Part shown: positions 11,880-24,110 of the stretch, in pieces
How the letters are laid out: every line of letters begins with the position of its first letter
Numbering within the stretch: the stretch's first letter is position 1
Assembly: GCA_028564675.1 (NCBI GenBank)
Contig: JAOVVO010000067.1
Span: 124,001-188,000 of the forward strand
Length of the DNA: 64,000 nt
Reading direction: 5' to 3'
From: Onchocerca lupi
Taxonomy: Eukaryota; Nematoda; Chromadorea; Rhabditida; Onchocercidae
The notes under the pieces: generated by a model
What the model was told of the DNA's origin: nothing
Databases searched by the model: none
Seen by the model: the letters and a program-made list of their open reading frames with translations, nothing else
Made by a program: the position numbers and the translations under genes

Positions 11880-14800
11880 ATGACTGTCGCTAAACGAATC
11901 TGTCCAATCGCGATATTGGCATCTACTTTTGTACTGTTACTATTATGTGTGTTGGAATATAAAGTTTGGGCGCAGCTTCAGCCTGACAAAGAATGCTTCT
12001 GTAAATCACTAGGACTCATCGATGACTGTCGGTTAGTCTTTCCTTCAATTCCTTTAACAAATAGCCGCAAAAATTCGAAGGGTTTATTTCATTCAATTTA
12101 AAATGTGTCATTCGTTTTCTCATTTCTCGTATAAAATACGCATGAGTGTTTTTCGTTTTTTGCCAACTGCAGAAGTAAATTAGCGTCTTACTTCTTAGAA
12201 ACATTGTTGCAGCTACTGCAAGCTAAAATATTTATGCCTTATCGTGATCGCTATTCCATTTTATTACTTTGTTCATACTCATTCCAGATGTACAGCAGAG
12301 AGCATTGATGATTTCAACAACTACGAGGTTTTTCCCATACTGCAGCAACTCCTAACTCGTGATTTTTTCAAATTCTATAAAGTGAGTTGTTATTGATATA
12401 CATTCTGAATATCATATTATTATCATTTTTTTTTTCTTGAAATATGGACAAAACGGAAAAGAAAGGTGTTAGAACGAAAAAACAAAAAATAAAAAAAATA
12501 TTAGATTGACTAGATAATACTTCTGTTTATAAATAAAAAAGAAAATATAATGTTGCAACGTGTAGAAACTATTCTTTGTAAAGAAAGTGTTTTACTCAAG
12601 ATCTTTGATGCTGCTTTCGGAAAATTATCTTTTTTTTAGGTTAACATGGAAAAGAAATGTCCTTTTTGGCCAGATGATCGAATGTGCATGAGCAAGGAAT
12701 GTGGCATTGGTTATTGTGACGATGAAGTCCCATCAGGATTGAAACAACCAGTCATCATATCTGTGGTTCGTTCTGAACTCAATCGAACCTTTTTGAAAAA
12801 TAATTCTGTTATAACTCAGATTGGTGGAGTTGATTCAACTTGCAAAAAAGAAGAAAGTAATGCGTTTGATCCGTTGGATACGACTCTAACAGAAGGTGAC
12901 CGACAACAATTAAATGACATGGATTGGCACGACGAAAATCAAGATAAATTTTGTGACTTCGAAGGTTTGCACTATCAGATTGACTAAGAATATTTTTCAA
13001 ACCTTAAGCAGTTTGTGCATAAACTTTGTTTCTACTACAGTTAGTAGTAAATGCTTTGAAAACACCATTTGCGGAAGAATTTTATTTCTTTTTTATTGCA
13101 CAGCAATTAAAAAATTATTCGCATTGTTGAAACTTTTTGTATAATTTATTCAAATTGTATAATGATAAAATTTTACTGAAAATAAATTATCTGTGGATTC
13201 ATTCAGTTGAAAAAATGTTTATTCCTTTATTTTAGATGAAGAATCAGCAGATATGCATTACGTTGATTTATCAAGAAATCCTGAACGATATACAGGTTAC
13301 AAAGGTGATAGCGCCCAGAAAGTGTGGACGTGTATTTATCAAGAGAATTGTTTCAAGTTAGTTGAAAATTGAGTTTTTCTATGAGATATGAAGTTCTGTG
13401 ATACAATCATATGCTGTAATTATAAACCTGTTGTAACTCCTACTTGTTGAAAAAAGATATAATTAGAATTATTACTTCTTGATACATAATCCAGCACGTT
13501 ATGATAATTACTGAGCAGTGGATAATTTTTTTTTTTTCTAAAATGATGCGATTAGTTTTGGAAGTTCACTGGAAAGTTAACTATATAGATAACCATTATA
13601 TATATTTATATATATATATAGGAAGATAAATTTAAATTGAAGACAATTGAACTGAAGAATAGTTGCACTTATTCACCGTCTTTTCCTTCTAGGTAGTAAT
13701 CAAGATTTCGTATATTCTTTTGTTTTTCAGACCAAATATGAAATTTGACAAGAATTTCCTTATTCATCCTAATTCCTTTGGTGAGTTTAAATGTAATAAG
13801 TTTTTTGTTGCAGACGTCACTATTTAAATTTTCTGAGTATACAAATTTATTATTTTGCTTTATTTAACTAGAAAATATGCAAATGATCGCTCACACACTT
13901 TTTTGTTGTTAATGTGTAACTTTCTGAAGATTTCTATAGGGATGTGCTTTGAAAAACGTGTTTTTTATCGTCTGATTTCGGGACTGCATTCTGCAATAAC
14001 TATATCAATCGCCTCTAACAGTTTTAAACCAAGTAATAATTTTTACAATTGTAAAATAGCAAAATCACTGATTATACCAGTTTTATTTCATTTCATTTGC
14101 AAGCTTATAATAACAATATTTAATGAAAAGTGTTGTAGTTTGAGAGCGTTCAAATTTGAATGCGCTAAGGTGTACGACTTACATAAAACTATTTTTTCAA
14201 ATAACGTAAGCGAATAGTTAGCTCATTTAACATGGAACTTCCGTTAAACATGGAAATAAAAAAAAAAAATGAAGACTTCGATTCAGATGAAATCATTTTA
14301 TTTAGGGAATGTTGAGTGTTATTAATAGTGCTCAAATGCAGTCATAACAAAACATAGCAGTTTCAATCCAATTTTCATTAGAATTGTAATTAAAGTAATC
14401 CTTGAACTTTTTTCATTTAGATCCTGCTGGTTTTGGAGACGGAATATGGTTCAGAAATACAGAACTTTTCAAAAATCGTTTTGTAAGGACACCTGAAGGA
14501 CCGCAGAGGCTGAAAAATGTTTATTTCGTCTATCTTCTTGAATTGAGAGCACTTGTAAAAGCAGCACCTTATTTTCGCAAGGAATTGTTTTATACTGGGA
14601 ATCCAAAGGTTTTTTTTTTCTGTTGTTGTTTTTGAAAAGTGAGACTTTGCCCTTCTTTTGAACATGTAATTGAAGGATGTCCCACGATGCTTCATTAATT
14701 TATGTGAATTTGGTAATCATTTGTTTCAGGACGATGCAAAAACACGCGAAACAGTGGAAAAATTAATGAACACTTTGAAAAAATTCAATGATCCTTTCGA

Positions 14801-15797
14801 CGAGACTGAAATGTTTACTGTAGGTTTAATATGTGCTAATGGAATTTTCAGAGGAAATTAGAACTAATCTATGAAAATTTAGACTAGTTAATTCTTCTTT
14901 TTCAGAGAGTTTTTGGATTTTCATATTGTTTTTGATTTGAGTGATTTACAGCAAAACACTATTATTTAAAAATTATTTTGTATACTACAGTTTGATCTAC
15001 ATAAGATTTTACTGTGTTAGAAATTTCTGTTTCTTTTTTTATAGGGTGTTGAAGCAACAGCCCGGGAATTGCGTGAAGAATTTCGTCAACATTTTTTCAA
15101 TATTTCACGGATTATGGATTGTGTTGGCTGTGATAAATGTCGTTTGTGGGGAAAGTTGCAAACACATGGGATGGGCACAGCACTGAAAATTTTATTTTCA
15201 GATTTACCAACCTCTCATTATAAAACTAAAGATGGCACCATTCATCCACCTTTCCAATTAACGCGGTACAGTTTATTTTAAGCCATTGATAAGGTTTTTA
15301 TTTTATTTAAGCTTTATTTATCATGCTCTTTTGTGATTTTATTTTTTTTTCAATGTTCAGTTTAATCATACGAAGCTTTTTATGTACTGCAGAAAGTCCC
15401 ATGATTCCTCAATACTAGTTTAACTCATTCTTATCTCTCTTGCTTGAAAACTTTATTTTCTTGGCAGTACTGAATTTTCATTTAGTTTGCTTTCACCATT
15501 ATTACTACTCTTTTTTCTCCACCAGAACTTTTCATAAATCATTACCATTCGTTTTAAAAAAGTGGTTTTCCATAAAAATTTTAGAGACAAACTGCTGTGA
15601 ACATTTTTCGACATTCCAACTTTTATTTCAGTTATTGATTATAAGGTGATGGAAAGATCACTAAATTTAATTCTTTTCGCAACATCTCATTTATTTATTA
15701 TTGTTTCAGGAATGAGGTCGTTTCGTTATTTCAAAGCTTCGGTAGGTATGCATCAAGTATCAGAGAAGTTGATGAATTCCGTCGTGCATTGACTTAA
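11880..15797 (+). CDS. ero-1: ERO1, endoplasmic reticulum thiol oxidase
   Basis: Ten exons: 11880-12031, 12288-12381, 12640-12964, 13236-13356, 13731-13780, 13940-14032, 14421-14608, 14730-14819, 15045-15265, 15710-15797. They join in phase to 473 residues, close to the family's usual length. Residues about 9-25 are a hydrophobic signal or anchor segment. The outer (shuttle) cysteine pair is C103-x4-C108, followed by DEVPSG; the inner FAD-proximal motif is C397-VG-C400-DK-C403. NPERYTGYKG, FYRLISGLH and RIMDCVGC are family hallmark stretches. The enzyme passes electrons from reduced protein disulfide isomerase to oxygen through FAD, making disulfides in the ER and hydrogen peroxide as by-product. 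All catalytic cysteines are present and no break is seen. Weakest splice call: the donor GTTTGC after exon 3; the protein match across it is good. Confidence 0.96.
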
Positions 15798-17889
15798 TTT
15801 TTTATTACCAAAATTTCTTAAGGAAAGAAACATGGAGAACAGCATGGTCTATGTTTTGTTCTTTAGGAATTGCTGAAATTCAGCCATTTCCAAATGATTT
15901 TTTGTGTTTCAAAACTTGTAGCATCATATAGTATCATATGATTTGAACCAGTTTTCGTTTGTTTCCAGTCACAATACAGTAGGGAGTGGTTGAATTAGTG
16001 ATATTTATTGTTTGATATTTATTGTTTTACAAGTGTCACTCAGTTCAGCAGCCTTATCCGAGGTACTATTTATATTTAAAATACCTGAGCTTCGAAGTAT
16101 TGTACATGTTCGTCCTATATCCTTAATCAAAAGAAAGAATTAAAATTACCATGTTTTCCAAAAAAAATTAATTATTATCGTTTCGCTGGGGTCTCAATCT
16201 TTTGTGTTCTTGAATGCTTGGGTCTCAATCTGTTGTATTCTCTTTGTTACTGGTATCTATTAATTTATTACTGACCCGTGACAAATCCAATCTTTTGCTA
16301 ATTTTAAATCAATTTATTAATTTAATAATTTCCATGAACAATAATGATGTAACCTAATAGTTAATAAAATTACTATTCTTATCTGCTATCTTTCGTATTA
16401 TTGGTATTAAGTAATATCTGATAGGGAAGGAATATGGAATGAACTTCATGGAATCGATGAAAATAAGATTTCGAGATTTTTTGTTAGGAAAGTGCAAAAA
16501 AGATCATCATTTTCAAATTTTTTTGTATCTGTTCATCGTTCGTTTTTTGCAAAAAAAAAAAAAGAAAAAAAAAAAAAACATTCGTTTTTTCTTTACGGGT
16601 GCTACTTTTCAGATTTTGGAAACTTTTGTTATTGTTTTCTTGGAAGCTTTAATTACATTATTTCCAATTAACTTTATTCAATTCTAATTATGATGTAAAT
16701 ATAATACGTCGTATCGAATCGCTGAATTGGTATTTTTTTTTTTTTTTTTTTTCTGTTCATATTGGTAATAAATTGGAATTTCTTCTCAAAATTTATTTTG
16801 TATTAATTTATCACTTCATTTGTTCCTAATATTATATATAATAAAAAGATTTCAATGCCGGGATTTCAAGCGGAATTTGATGGAAAATTCGACACATCTC
16901 AAATTCAAGGGTTCGGGTTTCATTACTTGAGAATGAATCTGATGTCCCAAGTGAGACTTGACGACCGCGGTATCAAGCATGGGGTGTTAAACAAAAATTG
17001 GTTTGAGTTGCGCTTTTTTAGCTAGTATTTTGTAATTAAGAAGATTGTTAATAGAAGAAATGGCATAATTTAGCATTATGACTCAGTATTGGAAATTCAT
17101 GCAAAATATTTGGCAAAATTGAGGAGTTATAATAATATGTAAGTGGTTAGTGGTATGGATCCACTTCCTGCCCTATGGTCAGCTGTCAAGAATTAGATTT
17201 GCAGTAACAGTGATAATGACCAAGCACGATTGGATCAACAAATTTCTTTTTAATTGCTTTCACTCAGAAGGATTCTGTAAAAAGAATGTATTTATTTATC
17301 AATTTATTTGGATAAGTTATGACGAAAACTTATAAAAACAGACATGAATGAACACTGTCAGTGCATTTGGAAATTTAATCATGTCAACAAAATAGTGGCA
17401 GAAACATACAATGAGCAAATGTCATATATGAATGTTAAGTGACATAACTCAGTCGAAAAATCGACCATACCAGGACATCGAAACGGCGATGAAGACGGTC
17501 ATAAATAATATGAATAACTAAATTGAACATTTTCATCAGAAATGAACAAGTAAAAAAGATTTGTTTACAGTGACAGCAAGAAATAATCCATGATATAGAG
17601 ATCGTGTCTTCGTATTATTTATAAATTGTTATTTCTGATAATGCAAATGTTTCTTGATGTTAATGGGCAATGATCAAGATCTACAGGAAGTGTCAGATAA
17701 TTTGGAAGATTCTAATATACTTTTCAAGAACTATGATCATCTCGATTATTTCTAAGGTCACATGATTAATTCTTAATTTTGAAAAGATATGAAAGAAATA
17801 TTTCGAATAAGTTCCAAATAAGTCTTCGGAAAAGTTCGACTAATGATATCACAATAATGAAAGTGAGGAAGCAAGCATAGAAGACTAAG
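15798..17889. other. Convergent intergenic region between ERO1 and Regnase
   Basis: The two flanking genes end toward each other. Contents: T and A runs (for example 16551-16579 and 16733-16752), a short tandem duplication at 16189-16252 and a slightly GC-richer stretch at 16855-16985 with no open frame of note. No coding signal seen on either strand. Confidence 0.5.
16189..16252. repeat. Two-copy 32-bp tandem duplication
   Basis: GGGTCTCAATCTTTTGTGTT is followed about 32 bp later by GGGTCTCAATCTGTTGTATT. Copies differ at a few sites. It lies in the 3' flank of ERO1. Confidence 0.6.
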
Positions 17890-17895
17890 ATTTAT
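17890..17895 (-). terminator. Candidate polyadenylation signal of the Regnase gene
   Basis: TTTATT on the + strand, i.e. AATAAA on the - strand, about 72 bases beyond the stop codon at 17967-17969. Its position is right for the end of the - strand transcript. Confidence 0.55.
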
Positions 17896-17966
17896 TAATT
17901 ATGAAGAAGATAAAAGTATCAAGGCTTCCTGACTTCTTCAGGAAGGCCAACAAGAGATTTCGTATT

Positions 17967-20900
17967 TTATGCATTAACATGATCTTTTTGAAGTTCCGCT
18001 ATGATCAGTTGACAAAGTTTTTGCGAATCTCTTTCATCTGGAAATGCTTCCATTACAGTCAATACGATTTGTTTCGGAAACAACTGACACAGTATATTTT
18101 GTAATCGATGCCGTTCGTTTACCGTCTCCGGATAAATTGCTTTAGAAGATGATCTGGAAATAGAAGATTTCTACTTCATTTATGTTATAAATTTAGAAAT
18201 GATCGATTTCCAGATTTTAAATTTTACGAAATCTTTTAAAACTTGGAATTTTTAAACACAGGTTAAAGCTACATGATCGTTCCGAGATTGCACAAAGATA
18301 TTTCAAGTTCTGCAAAGAAGATACATAACAACCTCGATTAGGACAGCTGATACGGAATTACCTTATTAAGCTTGGTTTCGGTTCATTTCTTTGGAGAGCA
18401 GTAGATGAAGTAAGCAAACGTGGAGATTTGATAGTTTGCACTTCACTCGAATCGCTTAAAATATCTGAATTTGGAATAAAACATTGCGATGACGACAAAT
18501 CATTGCATAAGTTGGAATATGATTGGTAGACTGAAAGTATGTTATGCAGTTGCTGCTGGCAGCATTTGAAATCAGTTGAAATTCTAAATTTTAAAGAATC
18601 TAAAAGAACTTTATTGACAATAAGTCATCATGATTATTTAATTTTTAAATTATTCGACTCATTTTGGATAGAGATGTGAAGTGTATGCGAACTTTGAAAT
18701 AAAAATCTTCTAAAAAAGTTTTCAACTATATCATTTAATACATTTCTCCTCATAGAACTAGCCTATGTCTAGTTAATTACCGAGCAATGATTAAATAGAA
18801 TTTTAAAAAAGCACATCTTTAGAAAATGAATAATTATGAAAATAGCGGAGGATATAAATTGACTCTGGAAAAAAAATCTACGAATTTTTCGATCTTTACT
18901 GCTTTCCTTTTTTTAATTTTAAGAAAAATTAAAAGAATTTGAAAGAAACATACTATTAGGATAGGTTAAGCCAATGTATGGATAGGGTGAATAAACGACA
19001 GGTATTGTTGTACGATTATAACAGGCTAAAGGGTCACATCTGATTAAAGGTGTTAAGGACAGAGAAGGCTTCGAATTTATCACTTTTGATAAGGACGAGC
19101 AGTGATGATTACGAATTTGATGAGTCCAGTCTAGTGATAATGGTAGATTCTGAAGAAATGGAGTTGTCGTCTGTTGGAAGACAGGAACAGAAAGTTGAGA
19201 TGGCCGTGAAGGAAGTAAGGGTTGTGTCGTTTCCTTCCGATGATAATCCAGTGGAGTCCACAGTGAAGTTAGCTTCTAAAATTTAAACTTTGCTCCCACA
19301 ACTGAAATATAAAAAGTCAATTGGTTTCTTAATCTTGGAGAATTGAAATAACTTGCTTTGCCGTCATGTGCTATCATTTTCTCCGAAGTTGATTTATCCA
19401 AACTTTGTGTACGAGCGACTGCTGGATGATCTCGAGAAATTGTCGTTGGTTGAGATGTGTCTGCAAATAAGATCAGTTTTTTATGTTTGATATTACTGAT
19501 ATAGTGTCTTGGATTAGTTTCAAAATGGAAATTATTCATATTTGCGAATAAATTAAAAATACAGCTCAGGCTTAGATATCGATTCACTTTTATCTGATTA
19601 CAAATGCCAAGAACAGAAATTTCACTTCAAGCATTTTAAAATCTTTGTCAAATAAAGTAAGGTTAAAATATTTTTCAGGTCAAATTGTAATTTTTCCATT
19701 TTGGATGAATTGGAATTCTAATCCTAATAATGAAATTTTCAAAAAGTTACCAGTTATTAAAGAAAAGAGTTCATTTTTTTTCTAGAATACAAATTTAAGC
19801 AAATAAAGCTTGTTACAGAAGAACAAACAGGTAGAAAGAAACTGTCTTTGTTGTTTTTCTTTCATCAATCGATCCGTAACACTGATATGAACACCGTTCG
19901 GTCTTTCCGGATGATAATATCTAATAAAGATGAAAGTTCATTTAAATTTTTATAATAGGTAAGCAATAAAAATTCTTTTTTATATGAAATATCTAAGTTT
20001 TCCCAGTTTCTTTTTTCAACTTTCGAAATTATTTGAAATTGCTTACAAACTGATCTTCACTTTTTCGAATTCTCAAATTTGTTCAGATTTTTCAATAGTT
20101 CCATTCTTTGCATCAAATCTTACTTGCATTTATTGCCGTAAGTGCATTTCCGTGCATATGGGCAAACTTGGGACTGAGATTGTTGATTTCCCTTCATCAA
20201 GAATTGTGCCAACTTCGGTCCATGTCTTCCAAGTGGATCATCGGGTGGCATAAATCTTGCAAAACAAGCCAGAAAATCTTTTCAAATTCTAGGAAGCATA
20301 GATATCTTGCATTACTGTATAGATATTAAGTAAATAGGAGTTTGAGATACTGCTTCCTGCAGCAAATTTAGCTGGAATCCATAAGATTTGATCCAGAAAT
20401 ATTGTATTGAGGAATTTTTAAAAAATTTCATCCGAAAGGAGCGATTTTGATAGAAAAAAAAAACGAAACCAAAAAAAAGATTGATGAAAATAACACACGA
20501 ATCAAATTTTTGAAACAATTGCAATAATAATAAAATGAACTGAAGCGAAATTTAGTCAGAAGGATAATAATACACTTTCAAGACTTCAATGCTCGCTTCT
20601 GTAACGAAATCCTGAGAAAAATGTTGTGGACACTATCATGGAAATTTTCTTATTTTAGAGTTTTGCCCATCAAAGTTCCAAAATCATTGCTTATCAGAAA
20701 GGAACTATATCAGGTTAAAGGAAAAAAAAAGAAAGAAATGAAGAAAATACCTTGCAAAGCTTTAAAAGGAAACGAAATTTCTGAAAGATATGAAATAAAA
20801 TCAAACCTTCCATCAACGAATGAATACATTAAAAGTCTTTGATCGACTAGCGTGCGATACTGCGGATTCTCTTTGATTAAATCTCGATATTCATCATTAC

Positions 20901-23900
20901 TAACTATTACTGCATCCTTTTCTTCAGCTGTTTTCAGGATATATCGATCATCATGGCACACAATTCGTCGTCCATTAATGCGACGCGATGGCGTCCATAC
21001 CTGAAAATTATTTTACATTCATTGAATCGTGCAATTATTATCTTTTCTTGATCTTCATCAAAACTTTTTAAATTCAATCCTAAAATTTCAAAAATAATTG
21101 AAGAAAAATAGAATGAAATTTTGATAAATTGTTGATCAATGTGAGCAAAGCAAAGTAATTTTTTTAAGATGATAAAAGAGCGATTTCGTCTGGAACAAAT
21201 TCCTTCCCTTATACTTCACTTGAAATTTCAATGCGAAATAATATCTTAACCGTCTTCGTTGCCTTTATTCAATCGAAGAAAAAATGAAGTAGAAAAAGAT
21301 AAACAACTAACCAGAATATTTTCTTTTTCTAATTCGAAAAGTATATGTTGATCGGTGATTGGGCAGTCCGAACGAGCTATTTCACGTCGAAATTGCGGAA
21401 CGAAAACAATTATGTCCGTATGACTACGATTACGGAAAAATTGTACGCACTCACGTATACCACGACAAGAAAATATCTCTTTGCGGCCGTGTCTGAAATT
21501 TTTTTAACTTTACTTGCATAATCTCTTTCTACTGCTTGATTGATAAATTAATTGCAATAAAAAAGATCAATTTTCTCAATACCACATAAAACTACACCAA
21601 GACTTCGCAAATAAAAGTCTGCAACAAATAAAAGGCTATGCTTTATGTAAGTCTATAGCAATAAAATATTCACATCGAATTTTATATAGACTCATCTCGA
21701 AAGGCTAAATTAAACAGACATCTAAAGTCATGATATTCTTGGAAAAATAAAAAATAATGACTTAAAAGGAATTTGAAATGAATTCATTGATTTTATTCAA
21801 TTAATAGAAAAATATTTGGTGATTGTTTTATCGTTTACAGTTCTGTGATACTTCCAAATTGCTTGAGAAAAATGATATTCGAAGTTTCTTTTATCGAAAT
21901 AGCAATGTTTGTGACAAAAACTGTAAGGCATCTTTTCTTTAAAGATATAAAACTCCGGAAATGTGAGTAAATTTTTTGCTAAACTGCTGTCAAAAATTGT
22001 TATTAATTTATATTTAATTCCAATTCCTTTCTTGCTGTTTTTTTCTTCTTTGCAGAACTGAAATTTCCTATTTGTTATTTGCTAGTAGAAAATGCTCTTC
22101 GGATTGGGCAATGTGAAGAACAAACTTATCTAATGTTCATGCCAAGTATGGAATGAATGGAGCAATTACTTTCGCTTCAAAATTATCATTCTAGGATTTC
22201 AGTATGACGATGAATGAAAATTATTGTCAATTTCTGATTTAAGATTCAGTGCTTGAATGGATCATTAGTATATTTGTGATTTTATGCTCATCTGTATATC
22301 AAATATTACTGTAAATTATCATTTAGTTATAAAAATTTATTAGCTTAGTACCAATGATTTAGATACCGACATTGCTTAGAAAACTTAAATTTAAATCGAA
22401 AATGGATATTTAATTTTTCAGTGAGGTGCGTTAATTGGACAAAACAAACGTCATAGCGATATTGGAACCATCGATAACGATACTTCGAAGTTCTGCAATG
22501 GGTTTGTTTGGCGATCTATTTTTTAACATTTTCGAACTTCGATCCATAAATCCAGGTTTAAGCTTAATCAGCTCATCAAGTATTTGATCCTGAAACTTGA
22601 TCTGTACATGAATTAAAGTAGCATCGAATAATTCTACCTTTAGCTTCATATCAAATTTTGTTCTTAAAGAAAAATTTAAAAAATTGATTCTTATCATATA
22701 TCTTTTCTCGATATTTGATTTAGCATTAGCTCGAGAATTATCTTCTTAAAATTATGTCTACTAGCGCTATTCTAAATGGGTTAACATTCCGTATAAAGTT
22801 ATAGATTCTTTTGTCAGTAGGTTGTCCTCCTATTTATCAAGTTTACTCAGAATGGCGATATTTCAGACAATGTCTAACAGTTCCTGCAATATTCAATTCC
22901 AATCGGAATTGCAGTTCGCAAAAGTTTGTGCTTGTGCCATTAAATTAACCTTAGCAAGCACCGGATTTTCACATTCCACAAAGGATTTGTTATGGATGAT
23001 CAGCAGAAATGTACTGCAAACATAGAATAACTGCATTTAAGTTGCTGTTAATTCAATAAAATGAAGTCAGTTGGAGAAGGAAACAGATTGTTTGGATAGA
23101 AAATAATGGAATGCAGAGAGAGCATCGAAAATATAGTTGAATTAAATATGAAATTGTACCGAAGAAGCAGCACCATCGATGATTTCATAAGGCCTCTTAC
23201 TTCACCGCGTTTTTTTTTTTTTTTTTTTTTCAGATGTATGGGGAAAAAGTTATCATGTTGCTGTTTATTTCCAAAATTATATAAAAAATAATAGAAAAAA
23301 AAACAAAAAATAAATCAAAAATAGGAAAAAATCCGTTTTTTTTTCTAAAGACTTTCTCGTTTTAGTTTAATAAATCCATCAAACCAAATTATTTTTATTT
23401 ATTCCTTGTTTTTTGAAATGCTCAAATTATTTGTGTTCTTTACACAAATTCAAACAAATATTATTAGACGGGTATAAAATTGTCAATTTGCAGTGATTTT
23501 TGGAAATGTTAAAGCAAATTGATAACAACATTAATTTTATTAAATTTGAACCATGAATTTAAATTCCATATAATTTGCCCCGCCTGATCTATTTCTAGTA
23601 GTGTATCTCTTTTATAGGATATTTTACTACTTTCGTAAGAAAAAACTTCCAATATAGTGAAATTTATGTACTAAAATATCAGAAAAGGCTCACCATTTCA
23701 ATCATATTTTTTATCCACTGAAAACGATGATAGGAAAGTTAGAATCAAATTAAAAAAGAATACGTATTGGAATTGAATTAAAAAGCAATGAAATCAATCG
23801 AAATCGAATTTCCCTAGTTTTCCTACCTGTCTGGCACCAATTTCGAGCTTTCCGAGAACAATCTCTAATTGCTCCATAGAATATCCAAGTCTTGTTGCGA

Positions 23901-24081
23901 AATCTATATTCTGAAGAAGTTGTTGTTGTTGTTCATTTCTTTTATCTGCTCTATTTGATTCTGTATCAGTCATGCTTGGCTGTGCAATATTCTTCGTAAT
24001 ATTATTCGATGGTTCCCGCGACAATGGACTTTGCGATTCTTCCGAGCAACTCGAATAGCAGGAATCTTGTGATTCTAGCAT
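17967..24081 (-). CDS. rege-1: Regnase-1/ZC3H12-type endoribonuclease (REGE-1-like)
   Basis: Nine exons, - strand: 24081-23827, 22589-22450, 21492-21312, 21000-20807, 20255-20124, 19920-19829, 19460-~19353, 19275-19113, 18153-17967; about 483 residues. Order: Ser-rich N-terminus; UBA-like helices (about 60-95); NYN/PIN ribonuclease domain (about 120-270) with Asp125 (IDGSN), Asp209-Asp210 (CHDDRY) and Asp228 (SNDEYRD). These sit at a constant offset of 16 from mammalian Regnase-1 D141, D225, D226 and D244. A CCCH finger follows (C288-x5-C294-x5-C300-x3-H304), then a Ser/Thr-rich linker and a C-terminal helical domain (about 430-480, RLQNILCQLFP). The family cleaves stem-loops in mRNA 3' UTRs; C. 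elegans REGE-1 degrades ets-4 mRNA. The end of exon 7 is uncertain: GTTATT (19353) or an upstream phase-1 GT. The ATG at 24081 was chosen because an AG acceptor lies 25 bases upstream. Confidence 0.9.
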
Positions 24082-24110
24082 ATTGCTGGATGTTGCCTTT
24101 TTGCTGCTGA
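24082..24110 (-). promoter_or_regulatory. Possible trans-splice acceptor before the Regnase start
   Basis: On the - strand, AACTTCAG ends at 24107, leaving a 25-base leader before the ATG at 24081. No in-frame ATG lies between this AG and the chosen start, and the frame is closed by a stop further upstream. It could also be a normal intron acceptor for an unseen 5' exon. Confidence 0.4.

Noticed and set aside
17901..18104. 67-codon + strand open frame
   Set aside because: Antisense of the Regnase last exon (18153-17967).
19050..19286. 78-codon + strand open frame
   Set aside because: It is the antisense of Regnase exon 8, which joins in phase to its neighbours and to a recognisable C-terminal domain.
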